Origin: UBA6022 sp049295575
GTDB lineage: Bacteria > Patescibacteriota > Saccharimonadia > Saccharimonadales > Saccharimonadaceae
Direction of reading: 5' to 3'
Length of the DNA: 64,000 bases
NCBI GenBank assembly: GCA_049295575.1
Contig: JBAQQX010000001.1
Span: forward strand, 1-64,000
Shown here: piece by piece, positions 16,397 to 24,988 of the stretch
Position numbering within the stretch: position 1 is the first letter of the stretch
Layout of the letters: each line of letters begins with the position of its first letter
Translations under genes and position numbers: made by a program
The notes under the pieces: model-generated
What the model saw: only the letters and a program-made list of their open reading frames with translations
What the model was told of the DNA's origin: nothing
Databases searched by the model: none

Positions 16397-16849
16397 ATGG
16401 ATATTCAACCGCAGAATCAACAACCAATTAGTGATGACCAAGAACTTGCAAAGGTTCTTGCGGGTGTTACACAGCAAGCTGACGAAAACGTTAGCGGACT
16501 TCAGTTCGAAGAAACGCAAACAACACCTATAGCGACACCTACTGTCGAAGAGCCAGTAGCACCTGTCGTCGATGCGCCAGTTATCGCTCCTATTGCCACA
16601 CCAGTGACAAACGATCTCGAAGAAATCAAAAAAGATGCTCTTAGTGAACTTCGCCCACTGATCGACAAACTCGATGTCTCACCAGAAGAAAAGTTTGACA
16701 CCCTTCTTTTGATCATCCGATCAACTGACGATCAAAGCCTTCTTGCCGCTACACACGAAGCAGCAAAAGCCATCCCAGATGACAGCCGCCGCGCACAAGC
16801 TTTGCTTGATATCATCAAGGAAATCGACTTTTTCTCAAACAAAGCCTAA
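16397..16849 (+). CDS. Hypothetical protein with acidic disordered N-terminus (150 aa)
   Basis: No family is recognised. Residues 1-72 are low-complexity, rich in Gln, Glu, Pro, Val and Thr, and look disordered. Residues 73-150 form a compact helical domain (ALSELRPLIDKLDVSPEEKF, then DDSRRAQALLDIIKEIDFF). No membrane segment. A GAGGTGGGCC ribosome site precedes the ATG and a strong terminator follows, so it is a single-gene unit. Confidence 0.75.
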   Translation: MDIQPQNQQPISDDQELAKVLAGVTQQADENVSGLQFEETQTTPIATPTVEEPVAPVVDAPVIAPIATPVTNDLEEIKKDALSELRPLIDKLDVSPEEKFDTLLLIIRSTDDQSLLAATHEAAKAIPDDSRRAQALLDIIKEIDFFSNKA

Positions 16850-16862
16850 GGCTTATGTAGAC

Positions 16863-16902
16863 AAAATTAAAAACTCCGCTACACTGCGGAGTTTTTAATT
16901 TT
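16863..16902. terminator. Bidirectional terminator
   Basis: A 17-bp perfect stem whose inner arms are AACTCCGC and GCGGAGTT, loop TACACT, T-rich on both strands. It separates the 150-aa gene from convergent groEL. Confidence 0.9.
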
Positions 16903-16917
16903 GCTAGCGGTGAAGTC

Positions 16918-18558
16918 CTAGAACCCCATACCACCTGGCATTCCAGCAGCAGCTGGTGTTTCAGGTTCTGGAATATCTACCACGAGTGCGCCCATCGTTG
17001 CAGCGGTGCTCGCAATTGAGACCGCGTTTTGAACTGCCTCTTTTGTGACGCGAGCCGGATCAATCACTCCATCCTTCTTAACGTCAATGACACCCTTCTC
17101 TGGTGCATTAACATTAATACCAAAGCCTGCTTCGCTTGCTTCAACTTGCGCAAGCAATGCATCACTGTTAAGTCCAGCGTTGGCGGTAATCTGCATAAAT
17201 GGCTGCTTCAGCGCAGTCTTAAGGATTTGGCGGCCAGCACTAATACTATCGGCACCGTCGGCATTAATTGCCGCCGACAAGTTTACAAGCGTCACACCAC
17301 CACCTGCGACAATACCTTCGGCAAGTGCCGCTTTTGTTGCGGCAACAGCGTCGTCAACGCGGAACTTCTTCTCATCGATCTCGGTTTCCGTTGCACCGCC
17401 CACTTTAATAACCGCCACTTTGCCCGACAGTGATGCAACTCGTTTATCGAATTGCTCTTTGTCGTATTCGCTGTTGGCATGCTCAGATTGTGAGCTAATC
17501 TGCTCAATCCTTGACTGAACCGCAACTTCCGTACCTGCTCCTTCGATAATCGTAGTCTCATCTTTGCCAACAATCACCTTACGAGCGGATCCAACCACGT
17601 CAAGCTCAGCTGTCTCAAACGACAAGCCGCGCTCTTCACTTATGAGAGTCGCACCGGTAAGAGTTGCGATATCCTGCAAGATATCTTTACGTCGATCACC
17701 AAATGATGGTGCTTTAACAGCGACCGTATTGAATACACCCTTAAGTTTGTTTAATACCAGGATGCTAAGCGCTTCGCCCTCAACCTCATCGGCAATCAGA
17801 ACAACGTCCTTCTTGCCGGCTTGAGCTAGCTTCTCAAGCATTGGCAAGAACTCAGCCACACTTGAAATCTTCTTATCGGTGACAATAATAGCTGGTCGCT
17901 CATACACTGCTTCTTGTCGTCCCGCATCGGTAACGAAGAACGGGCTGACCCAGCCACGGTCGAGACTAAAGCCTTCGACCACTTCAGCTTCAAGTTCAAG
18001 ACCTTGTCCGGCTTCGACCGTTACGACGCCGTCCTTACCAACCTTCTCAATGACATCAGCAATGAGACGGCCGATCTTTTCATCACCGGCACTAATAGTC
18101 GCAACTTCAGCGACACGCTCACTGTTGCCCTCAACGCTCTCAGCGAGGCCATCGAGTGCTGCAATAACTTCAGCACCAGCTGATTCAATTCCTTTGCGAA
18201 GCTCCTGGGGGTTATGGCCGGCAGCAATCAGGCGATTGGCTTCTTTCAAAATATTATAGGTCAGCACCGTCACCGTCGTCGTGCCGTCACCGGCGACTTT
18301 ATTAAGCTTGCTTGCCGCCTGCTTAATAAGCTCGGCACCTACCTTGTAGCCGAGTGTTTCATCGTCTCCCTCGGGAAGATCAACCGCTTCAGCTACAGTG
18401 ACACCATCATGGGTAACTGTTGGTCCGCCATATCCTTTGGCGATCATAACATTGCGGCCCTTTGGTCCGTATGTTACTTTCACGGCATCATAGAGCATCT
18501 TCGCTCCACCAAGTACGCGGCTGCGTGCGTCATCATCGTAAAAAACTTTTTTAGCCAT
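16918..18558 (-). CDS. groEL: Chaperonin GroEL
   Basis: The 60-kDa chaperonin subunit, 546 aa. It has the N-terminal substrate of the equatorial domain VTYGPKGRNV, the ATP motif GDGTTTVTVL near residues 85-95 and the GGM-type C-terminal tail (GMPGGMGF). It forms the folding chamber with GroES in the cytoplasm. Its ATG overlaps the stop of a 53-aa membrane ORF (TAATG), so translation is coupled. Expression is likely controlled by HrcA through the CIRCE element upstream of groES. Confidence 0.98.
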   Translation of the reverse strand: MAKKVFYDDDARSRVLGGAKMLYDAVKVTYGPKGRNVMIAKGYGGPTVTHDGVTVAEAVDLPEGDDETLGYKVGAELIKQAASKLNKVAGDGTTTVTVLTYNILKEANRLIAAGHNPQELRKGIESAGAEVIAALDGLAESVEGNSERVAEVATISAGDEKIGRLIADVIEKVGKDGVVTVEAGQGLELEAEVVEGFSLDRGWVSPFFVTDAGRQEAVYERPAIIVTDKKISSVAEFLPMLEKLAQAGKKDVVLIADEVEGEALSILVLNKLKGVFNTVAVKAPSFGDRRKDILQDIATLTGATLISEERGLSFETAELDVVGSARKVIVGKDETTIIEGAGTEVAVQSRIEQISSQSEHANSEYDKEQFDKRVASLSGKVAVIKVGGATETEIDEKKFRVDDAVAATKAALAEGIVAGGGVTLVNLSAAINADGADSISAGRQILKTALKQPFMQITANAGLNSDALLAQVEASEAGFGINVNAPEKGVIDVKKDGVIDPARVTKEAVQNAVSIASTAATMGALVVDIPEPETPAAAGMPGGMGF

Positions 18559-18719
18559 TACTTATTCTCCCTATCTTCAAGTTGCTTAATTCGTTTTTCG
18601 AGCGTTTGTAGGCGCTTTGGTATTTGGTACGAAAATATAACGAGCTTAACAATTACCGCTACGATTGCAGCATAGAATATACAGACTACTATCGGAAAAA
18701 GAATTGTTAAAATATCCAT
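18558..18719 (-). CDS. 53-aa membrane microprotein between groES and groEL
   Basis: The frame starts MDILTILFPIV, has one strongly hydrophobic helix (about 4-30) and a charged amphipathic tail with heptad spacing (LQTLEKRIKQLEDRENK), so it looks like a single-pass membrane anchor with a short cytoplasmic coiled coil. It begins 2 nt after the groES stop and ends overlapping groEL by one base. Such tight coupling on both sides argues that it is real and co-expressed under heat-shock control. No family is recognised; an insertion here is not usual for groESL operons. Confidence 0.75.
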   Translation of the reverse strand: MDILTILFPIVVCIFYAAIVAVIVKLVIFSYQIPKRLQTLEKRIKQLEDRENK

Positions 18720-18721
18720 AG

Positions 18722-18985
18722 TTAAGCCGTGGCTAGGATATCTTCTTCGTTAATAATCAAATAGTCTGTACCGTCGATCTTCAGTTCAGTCGCACCATAT
18801 TCTTTGTAGACGATTTTGTCGTCAACTTTCACTTCGCTAACTCCAGCGCCTATCGCAATGACAGTTGCCAGTGTGGACTTTTCCTTAGCAGTATCGGGTA
18901 GATAAATACCACTCGCTGTTTGCGTAGCGGCAACGTCGCGTACTGCTACGACTCGATCAGCAAGAGGCTTAATAGGACTAGTCAT
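18722..18985 (-). CDS. groES: Co-chaperonin GroES
   Basis: 87-aa co-chaperonin that caps GroEL. It carries the typical opening IKPLADRVVAVRD, the mobile loop (TQTASGIYLPDTAKEKS) and the late GTDYLIINEEDILA. An AAAGGAGG ribosome site lies just upstream of ATG 18985. First gene of groES / 53-aa ORF / groEL. Confidence 0.97.
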   Translation of the reverse strand: MTSPIKPLADRVVAVRDVAATQTASGIYLPDTAKEKSTLATVIAIGAGVSEVKVDDKIVYKEYGATELKIDGTDYLIINEEDILATA

Positions 18986-19045
18986 GAATATTCCTCCTTT
19001 TGACGTTTATGTATGTACCCTTATTGTAACAAAAAATCATAAAAA

Positions 19046-19072
19046 ATAGCACTCTCATAGTACGAGTGCCAA
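19046..19072. promoter_or_regulatory. CIRCE element (HrcA operator)
   Basis: TAGCACTC, nine bases, GAGTGCCA: the inverted repeat matches the CIRCE consensus TTAGCACTC-N9-GAGTGCTAA at all but a few outer positions. It lies 60 bp upstream of groES, as expected for HrcA repression of groESL. Confidence 0.88.
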
Positions 19073-19077
19073 AAAAT

Positions 19078-19120
19078 GAGAAAAGCCCGGCCGCATATGC
19101 AGCCGAGCCGTGACTTTCTC
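19078..19120 (-). terminator. Terminator of the J-domain operon
   Basis: GAGAAA/TTTCTC and GCCCGGC/GCCGAGC pair into a hairpin followed on the minus strand by CATTTTTT. It insulates the CIRCE promoter from upstream transcription. Confidence 0.6.
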
Positions 19121-19127
19121 TTGATTT

Positions 19128-19949
19128 TCATGCCCGGGCAAGTATTTCTCCCGTTAGGGTGACGTACTTGCCTTTCGCATCGGTTAGTACAAGACCACCA
19201 GCCGTATTACCGGACAGATGCTCCATATACCAAGCCGTACGCGGGTCCTCCCATCGTAGTAGTGTATGCCCTATACCGGACTCGAGGGCGGTGAAGCCAG
19301 CACTGGTCGACACTTGGGTCGTCCGCACTGCGCTAACACCGCCAATAATCGAGACTCGGTTTTGTCCAAGAAGTCTAAGCGGGGTTCGCTTAACGACTCT
19401 TGAGCCACGCAAGGTTCGCGCAACCCACTGCCCTTTTTCATAGGCGTAATCATAGCTGTGCTTATCGGGATCAGGTGAACTGTCGGGTTCAGCCAGACGA
19501 GCAACCACCTGATGAGGCGATTGTACGTCAAGCACGACAAGTCTACCGTCTCCGAACCAGCACAGGAGCGACTGAGGAGCCGAAACTCCCAATACGGCGA
19601 ACTGGTCAATTGCCGCACTGGCATGAACCAATCTACCGATAGTCGCGCCGCGCCGCGCATTGTCGTCAAGCGTCGCTTGTCGACTTGTTGCCGCACGGAG
19701 ATCACGTTCATCAACAAGCTCTTCGATATAGAACTCAAGTTCTTCGTCGTCAGCCTGTTGAATGTCCGCGAACGCGGTGGTGAACGAAGCCATCAAGGCC
19801 GCGTCACCACCGCGATCGGGGTGATACACTTTGCCGAGAGCTTGGTAATAGCCTCTCGCTAGTACCCTTAGAGGGCCGAATTCACCGCTACTGAGTCCCC
19901 TCAGCAACAGTTCTTTCGGCACCCCTAGGGTAATGAAGGGATTCGCCAC
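19128..19949 (-). CDS. J-domain-containing protein
   Basis: The N-terminal 70 residues form a J-like domain with the Hsp70-contacting HPD motif in KVYHPDRGGDAALM; no Gly/Phe region or zinc fingers follow, so it is not a classical DnaJ. The remaining 200 residues are beta-rich with no recognised domain. GTG start immediately follows the TAG of the upstream gene, so the two are coupled. It lies just upstream of groESL in the same direction but is separated by a terminator. It probably recruits DnaK to a specific client. Confidence 0.75.
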   Translation of the reverse strand: MANPFITLGVPKELLLRGLSSGEFGPLRVLARGYYQALGKVYHPDRGGDAALMASFTTAFADIQQADDEELEFYIEELVDERDLRAATSRQATLDDNARRGATIGRLVHASAAIDQFAVLGVSAPQSLLCWFGDGRLVVLDVQSPHQVVARLAEPDSSPDPDKHSYDYAYEKGQWVARTLRGSRVVKRTPLRLLGQNRVSIIGGVSAVRTTQVSTSAGFTALESGIGHTLLRWEDPRTAWYMEHLSGNTAGGLVLTDAKGKYVTLTGEILARA

Positions 19950-20537
19950 CTAGTTCTCGTCGTGCTCCTCCGGGAGCTTTTCGGCTTCCGGGTAGGGCCT
20001 GAAGTCGCTCTCGAGTCGCATCAGGGCGATCTCCAGGCGCTCAGACGACAACTTGAGGGCGTCCTCGAGCCCGCCGAGCGATTCGACCAGGTCCGAGATC
20101 TCTTCGATCGTGTCGATCTCGAGGTAGGACGAGGCGTTCTCGATGAGCTCGAGCACCGACCGTACGTACTGCATCGGCTGGTACTTCTTGCCCGGCGCGA
20201 ACAGGTCCTCGTCCTTGCCGCGGTGACCGTGCTTGCCTTCCTCGAAGAGGAAGGTGATGGCCAGGTACGTGAAGCGCGTGCCGAAGTCGTTGAGGTAGCC
20301 CCGGAGTGCGTTCGTTGACGTTACTCCGTGGCGGCTCATGATCTCGACCAGCAGCTCGATGTCCTGTTCGGTGTTCAGCGCAGGAAAGTCCTGGACGATG
20401 CGGCCGATGGCCAGCTGACCTTTTCGGGTGAGCGGGTACTTCGGATCGACGTAGGCGTCCAGGTCTGTCATGACCTTCAGGAGCGCACCTCCGGTGCGCT
20501 CGATGAGTGCCGGCAGGTTTGCTGTAGTGGTGTTCAT
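19950..20537 (-). CDS. GC-rich hypothetical protein (195 aa)
   Basis: A helical, acidic, soluble protein of unknown family with no signal or membrane helix. It stands out by composition: a sampled 60-base stretch is about two-thirds G+C, against about half in the adjoining J-domain gene, and third codon positions are strongly G/C. This suggests recent acquisition or different selection. It is the first gene of a two-gene unit with the J-domain gene. The partial palindrome around 20590-20608 (CGCACCCT and GGGATGCG) may be an operator. Confidence 0.7.
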   Translation of the reverse strand: MNTTTANLPALIERTGGALLKVMTDLDAYVDPKYPLTRKGQLAIGRIVQDFPALNTEQDIELLVEIMSRHGVTSTNALRGYLNDFGTRFTYLAITFLFEEGKHGHRGKDEDLFAPGKKYQPMQYVRSVLELIENASSYLEIDTIEEISDLVESLGGLEDALKLSSERLEIALMRLESDFRPYPEAEKLPEEHDEN

Positions 20538-20660
20538 GGTATCCGTTTCTACTTGGGTTGGGTGATGTGAAAATCTAGAAAGTCAATGTGCGCACCCTAA
20601 GGGATGCGAACATCGACCTCGGTAGTGCTAGGCGCTATATTAACAGAAAAACAATAAAAA

Positions 20661-20686
20661 GTCAATGCCCTAAAGAGAGCATTGAC
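20661..20686 (-). terminator. Terminator after the phosphomutase-like gene
   Basis: GTCAATGC/GCATTGAC stem of 8 bp with a 10-nt loop, followed on the minus strand by TTTTTATTG. Confidence 0.75.
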
Positions 20687-20721
20687 GATATATTTATCCT
20701 ACATGGCAGAACGAGATTATT

Positions 20722-21162
20722 TTACGCGAGCGTTGTTACATCACCCTTAACAGCGGCGGGGACAAAATTACCAGCGTTCATGAGCTCTTTTATTTCGTAA
20801 AGACCAGACTCACTATCAACTAGCCGCCCTTCTTCTCTATAGAGTTCAATCGTCACTTCATCGGTGAGTTGATCATGCGCAACAAGTACCGCGCCTGAAT
20901 GACCAGCTTGCTGCACTAGAGCGATAACTGCTTCTTTATCGCGCGCCCCAGCATCGCTAACGTCCCGACCCTGCAAGCGAAGTCCTTCAATCACAGCTCC
21001 AACAAGCTCCTCATCGGCATTTTGTCCTCGAACTACGGCGACACTGCCAGTTGTCGATAGCCACTCGGCGAGCGCACGGCCCACATTCCAGGCGAATTCA
21101 AGTGATGCGCCAGCTTGTAATTTTGCTCTAATGTCATATGCGGTAAATGTTTCTTCAATCAT
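20722..21162 (-). CDS. Degenerate phosphohexomutase domain I protein
   Basis: The 146-aa product looks like only the first of the four domains of phosphoglucomutase/phosphomannomutase: AYDIRAKL at the start, VGRALAEWL, VAVVRGQNADEELVGAVIEGLRLQG and an LYREEGRLV strand. The catalytic phosphoserine loop TASHNP is replaced by VAHDQL, so the usual mechanism is impossible. It is probably a pseudoenzyme or sugar-phosphate sensor, or the remnant of a full mutase. The gene is intact with its own terminator. Confidence 0.6.
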   Translation of the reverse strand: MIEETFTAYDIRAKLQAGASLEFAWNVGRALAEWLSTTGSVAVVRGQNADEELVGAVIEGLRLQGRDVSDAGARDKEAVIALVQQAGHSGAVLVAHDQLTDEVTIELYREEGRLVDSESGLYEIKELMNAGNFVPAAVKGDVTTLA

Positions 21163-21225
21163 TAGGACTATTGTAGCACCTTTTATTAATTGACTTTATA
21201 TAATGTTTATGTTAAAAGTATATAC

Positions 21226-22110
21226 ATGCCACATGCACAAAATAAACATGCCGAAACACTTCAAAATATCGAATATGCCAACTCAGATTCAGCTCTCGAC
21301 CGCGTCATTGACCTAACTACTGAACCACTCTTTCTTGAGAATGGCTACGAAAAAGGAGTTGATGTCTCAAATCTTGACTCCGAAGACTTTGCTCGACACC
21401 TTAATGAGTATGCCGAAGACTATTGCCGCATCAGCAAGCTTGATGGTACCGAGGACAGCGCATCACTCAGTGAGCTTGCTTTATTTGCAAATGCCCCGCT
21501 ACTCGTGTTGCAGCAGCAGAAACTAAATGCTAACCAAAAAAAGCATGACCTGCCATCTATCGAGTTTCATCAAGCTAAAGACGATCTTGTTCATAGTAAT
21601 AGCCTTATTACTGACTACATTAATGAGCATCCAACAGAGAATATCCACTCACTCATTAATAACTTATCCGCAACGGTCGACCGTTTCAAAGACACACCAG
21701 ATCAAAATGCTCGCACTATCATTGAAGAACATATTAAGGGTATTCGCACTGAAGGTGGCTTTGTTCAGCTTGCAAGTCAATTAAAAGGCGTCGAAATTCG
21801 TCCAGCGACACCACAGCAAGAACGCAAAGGTGTAGATTTCGCAGCGCGCATTACTCTTCCATCTCGCAACCAACCCGTCGGCGTCGATATTGACATCAAG
21901 CGGTCCCTCGACCAAGTTGCCGGTCAGGCCGGTGGCTATAGCGACGATCAGGATACGTTCGCCATGAAGGAGAAGGGACACTTTAAGTTCTGTCCGCTCA
22001 TACCAGATTCTGCGTACGAAAATGACTCATTCCTCCTTAAGCCAGAATTTTTAGACCTGATGCTACCACGGATAGGCATGCAGCTATACAAAATGGCAAT
22101 GATGTCATAG
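21226..22110 (+). CDS. Candidate PD-(D/E)XK-fold protein
   Basis: A 294-aa soluble protein. The C-terminal third contains GVDF (D204), then VDIDIKRS (D223-I-K225) followed by a Gln, which fits the D...(D/E)xK active site of restriction-endonuclease-like nucleases. The N-terminal 180 residues are helical and acidic. A TTG at 21190 in the same frame is rejected because it falls in the promoter: TTGACT (21190-21195) and TATAAT-like bases lie there. Annotation as a nuclease is inference from the motif; no neighbouring methylase or toxin partner is seen. Confidence 0.55.
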   Translation: MPHAQNKHAETLQNIEYANSDSALDRVIDLTTEPLFLENGYEKGVDVSNLDSEDFARHLNEYAEDYCRISKLDGTEDSASLSELALFANAPLLVLQQQKLNANQKKHDLPSIEFHQAKDDLVHSNSLITDYINEHPTENIHSLINNLSATVDRFKDTPDQNARTIIEEHIKGIRTEGGFVQLASQLKGVEIRPATPQQERKGVDFAARITLPSRNQPVGVDIDIKRSLDQVAGQAGGYSDDQDTFAMKEKGHFKFCPLIPDSAYENDSFLLKPEFLDLMLPRIGMQLYKMAMMS

Positions 22111-22175
22111 CTATTGCATTTTTAGCAAAAGTATGATATTATACTCTAGTCTCTTTTCCTGAGGAGGTGAGCGTC

Positions 22176-22448
22176 GTGAAGATGCTCAAAGACATCGGAA
22201 AGTCCGATGAACTAATGGCATTACTCTTGCATAAGATGGCCAGACGCGAAACTGTCGACCTCAAAATCGACAATAAAGATCGCAAGCTGTGCTTCCAAGA
22301 GTTACAAAGTAAAGGTTACGGAATACGCGTGCGACTCGCCGACGAGTTCGGCACCGTCATTCTCCATCTATTCGATGGATCAACTCCGGCTCAAGCCGAA
22401 TTAACCTACAAGCCCCTACCTAAAGGAGATGACACCGACCCGGCCTGA
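22176..22448 (+). CDS. Hypothetical small protein (90 aa)
   Basis: Small mixed alpha/beta protein, no recognised family. GTG 22176 is chosen because GAGGAGG (22161-22167) is 8 nt before it; a GTG at 22167 overlaps that ribosome site and ATG 22182 is farther away. The stop codon is part of a strong terminator, so the gene is a stand-alone unit. Composition is slightly GC-richer than ddl downstream. Confidence 0.6.
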   Translation: MKMLKDIGKSDELMALLLHKMARRETVDLKIDNKDRKLCFQELQSKGYGIRVRLADEFGTVILHLFDGSTPAQAELTYKPLPKGDDTDPA

Positions 22449-22477
22449 GCCTTGTGCTCGCCGGGTCTTTTCCTTTT
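22437..22477 (+). terminator. Terminator overlapping the stop of the 90-aa gene
   Basis: GACCCGGC (22437-22444) pairs with GCCGGGTC (22460-22467), then TTTTCCTTTT. The stop codon TGA lies in the loop. Confidence 0.88.
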
Positions 22478-22503
22478 AAGGCGAGGGCATCGGAAAATGG
22501 TGG

Positions 22504-22509
22504 TAAACT
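22504..22509 (+). promoter_or_regulatory. -10 box of ddl (leaderless spacing)
   Basis: TAAACT ends 6 nt before the ddl ATG, so transcription should begin at the start codon. Confidence 0.45.
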
Positions 22510-22515
22510 TAGTAT

Positions 22516-23685
22516 ATGACCACATCTTCGAATTCACACAAGACCCGCGTCGCCGTTATCTGTGGCGCACGCTCAACCGAACATGAAGTTTCACTTATCT
22601 CAGCCTATAATATTGTTAACGCCATCGATACCGATACATACGATGTATTTGTCATCGGTATCGACAAACAAGGTGTATGGCGTCAATATGATGCTAAAAA
22701 TTTCGTCGACAGTCCGACAGATATCCGCACCATCAAGCTCGTCGACACGCCGCTCTCAGGCCGCCTGACAGTTACTCAGTGTTCAAACGAATTCTATGAC
22801 CTCGATAAAGGCGGCTCAGTCGCCTTTGCCTGTGACGTTATTTTCCCGGCAGTACTTGGCAACTATGCCGAAGACGGCACGATGCAAGGTCTGCTTCGTA
22901 TGATGGATGTTCCATTTACGACACCTGACGTTATCGGTTCTTCTGTCGCCATGGACAAGGATGTTGCCTACCGACTCCTTCGTGATGCCGGCCTCGGAGT
23001 TGCAAACTTCGTTACTCTTCGTAAAAATGGCTCGCAGCAAAACTACTCAAGCCTGGTTAGTACACTCGAAAGTGACATTCTTTTTGTGAAACCGGCTAAC
23101 GCCGGCTCTTCAGTTGGCGTATCGCGCGTAACTAACGAAGATGAGCTGTCGCAGGCGCTAGATCTTGCCTTCAAATATGACGTAAAGGTTATCGTACAGG
23201 CAGCAGTGATCGGTCGCGAAATTGAAATCGGCGTCATCGGAAATATTGGTGCGCAGCAAACATCAGTTGTCGGAGAAATCATCGAAAAAGTTGCTGACGA
23301 CTTCTATTCGTATGACAACAAGTATGTCCACAGCAGTAACGTCGAATTAGTCGCACCTGCGACACTTTCAGATAGCCTCTATAAAGAAATTTCCGAAGCT
23401 GCCGTTAGGGTTTGTGAAGCACTTGAGTGTGAAGGCTTTGGCCGCGTCGATTTTTTCGTTACGCGTGACGAAAAAGTGTTTGTTAATGAAATCAATACTA
23501 TGCCTGGCTTTACCGCTATTAGTATGTTCCCTCGCCTCTGGAAAGAATCTGGGGTCGCCTACCCAGCATTAATCGATCGCCTCCTTCAATGTGCGATTGA
23601 GCGTCATGCTTACCGAATCGCCCCTATCGTCACCGACGCCGCTGACGTACTAAGGATTGCCGCAGAAGCCAAGGCGAAGGCATAA
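22516..23685 (+). CDS. ddl: D-alanine--D-alanine ligase
   Basis: ATP-grasp ligase making the D-Ala-D-Ala dipeptide for peptidoglycan. Features are the opening AVICGARSTEHEVSL, FPAVLGNYAEDGTMQGLL, the ATP-binding VKPANAGSSVGVSRV and the metal/substrate motif FGRVDFFV...VNEINTMPGFTA. The 389 aa length is normal for long Ddl enzymes. It is followed after 3 nt by a MurF-like gene, a logical pairing because MurF uses the dipeptide. No Shine-Dalgarno sequence is visible. Confidence 0.95.
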   Translation: MTTSSNSHKTRVAVICGARSTEHEVSLISAYNIVNAIDTDTYDVFVIGIDKQGVWRQYDAKNFVDSPTDIRTIKLVDTPLSGRLTVTQCSNEFYDLDKGGSVAFACDVIFPAVLGNYAEDGTMQGLLRMMDVPFTTPDVIGSSVAMDKDVAYRLLRDAGLGVANFVTLRKNGSQQNYSSLVSTLESDILFVKPANAGSSVGVSRVTNEDELSQALDLAFKYDVKVIVQAAVIGREIEIGVIGNIGAQQTSVVGEIIEKVADDFYSYDNKYVHSSNVELVAPATLSDSLYKEISEAAVRVCEALECEGFGRVDFFVTRDEKVFVNEINTMPGFTAISMFPRLWKESGVAYPALIDRLLQCAIERHAYRIAPIVTDAADVLRIAAEAKAKA

Positions 23686-23688
23686 ACG

Positions 23689-24987
23689 ATGGCGAGTTCT
23701 GGCTCCCTCCCGCAGCGCATTATTAGCGGGACATTTCGCCACCTAGCCCAAAGCTACGTCCATCAAAAAAAGCCACTCGTTATTGCCGTTGGCGGCAGCG
23801 TCGGTAAAACATCGACTAAGCTCGCGCTGGCTCATTTACTTGCAACCGAAAAGCAGGTCTCTTACATGGACGACAGCTACAATAACGGGCTCGGTCTGTA
23901 CTTGTCTGTCTTTAACCAGAAAGTCCCAACTAATGCGCTCTCTCCAATGGGATGGGCTAAGGTCCTGACTCGCTCGCTAGCAACATTCCTTAGATCAGGG
24001 CCAGATATTCTCATTTTGGAATATGGCATTGACCATCCGGGCGATATGGACGAAATGATTCAGTTTATTCAACCCGATATCGGCTTTTTAACAGCTGTCA
24101 CACCAGAACATATGGAATACATGAAAACCATCGAGCTTGTCGGCAAAGAAGAAGTAAAAATCCTATCTGACGCCAAGCAATTTGGCATCGTTAACGCGGT
24201 AGATGTGGAGGATCGTTTCATTAATAACCTCCCTACAACTCTCTACAGCTACGGAAACGCGACATCTACGGCTAACTACACTGTCCGCTCATGGACAAAC
24301 AAGGGTGCACTCGTCGAATTTCAGATTGAAGACCTTCAGCTCGACGATGTTCTGGTGCATTTTATCTCCGAGCCGCTTATTCGTCAGCTTACTGGTGCTA
24401 CCTTGCTCGCTAAAAAACTTGGCGTCTCACCCGAAGGTATTCGCCGTGGTCTTGAGACGCTCCAGCCAGCCGCCAGTCGTATGCGCCTATTTGAAGGTAA
24501 GCAGGATGCTGTCATTATCGATGACACCACCAACTTCAGCCCGAACGCCGGTATTGAAGCACTTAAATCTCTTAAGCGACTCGATGTCACCCGCCGCTTT
24601 GCCATTCTTGGCAACATGCACGAACTAGGCGATTACGCCGATACAGGCTTCAAAGAAGTTGCCCAGGAATTCAATGGACTCGATACGATCGTGCTCGTTG
24701 GCGATATTTCCGTCGAACACTTCCTTCCCCTTGCCATCGCACAGGGGTTTAAGAAAGACGAAACGCTATTTACTTTCTCCGATGCACCGAGCGCTGGTAT
24801 TTTCCTCCGCGACAAACTCGAAACCGGCGATGCGGTTCTTGTAAAAGGTCCTTTTGGAGGGTTCTATCTCGAGGAAGCGGTCAAAAAGCTCCTCAAGAAT
24901 CCGGCTGACAGCCAGTACCTCACGCGCCAATCAGATTTCTGGCAGCGTAAAAAACGCCAGCAATTTGGCGAACTACTCGATAAGTAA
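23689..24987 (+). CDS. MurF-like Mur ligase, short N-terminus
   Basis: Mur ligase expected to add D-Ala-D-Ala to the UDP-MurNAc peptide. The ATP loop is AVGGSVGKTSTK at about residues 35-46, followed by YNNGLGLYL, LEYGIDHPGDM and the C-terminal DDTTNFSPNAG (DDSYNANP in typical MurF). Only about 35 residues precede the P-loop, whereas MurF normally has about 100 making the UDP-sugar-binding domain. It directly follows ddl. MurF-type activity is the likeliest reading, but substrate binding must differ or be supplied by another protein. Confidence 0.82.
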   Translation: MASSGSLPQRIISGTFRHLAQSYVHQKKPLVIAVGGSVGKTSTKLALAHLLATEKQVSYMDDSYNNGLGLYLSVFNQKVPTNALSPMGWAKVLTRSLATFLRSGPDILILEYGIDHPGDMDEMIQFIQPDIGFLTAVTPEHMEYMKTIELVGKEEVKILSDAKQFGIVNAVDVEDRFINNLPTTLYSYGNATSTANYTVRSWTNKGALVEFQIEDLQLDDVLVHFISEPLIRQLTGATLLAKKLGVSPEGIRRGLETLQPAASRMRLFEGKQDAVIIDDTTNFSPNAGIEALKSLKRLDVTRRFAILGNMHELGDYADTGFKEVAQEFNGLDTIVLVGDISVEHFLPLAIAQGFKKDETLFTFSDAPSAGIFLRDKLETGDAVLVKGPFGGFYLEEAVKKLLKNPADSQYLTRQSDFWQRKKRQQFGELLDK

Positions 24988-24988
24988 T

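Noticed and set aside
19962..20318. Open frame on the plus strand opposite the GC-rich gene
   Set aside because: Long antisense frames are expected in GC-rich coding DNA. The translation is Arg/Glu/Val repeats without motif or ribosome site.
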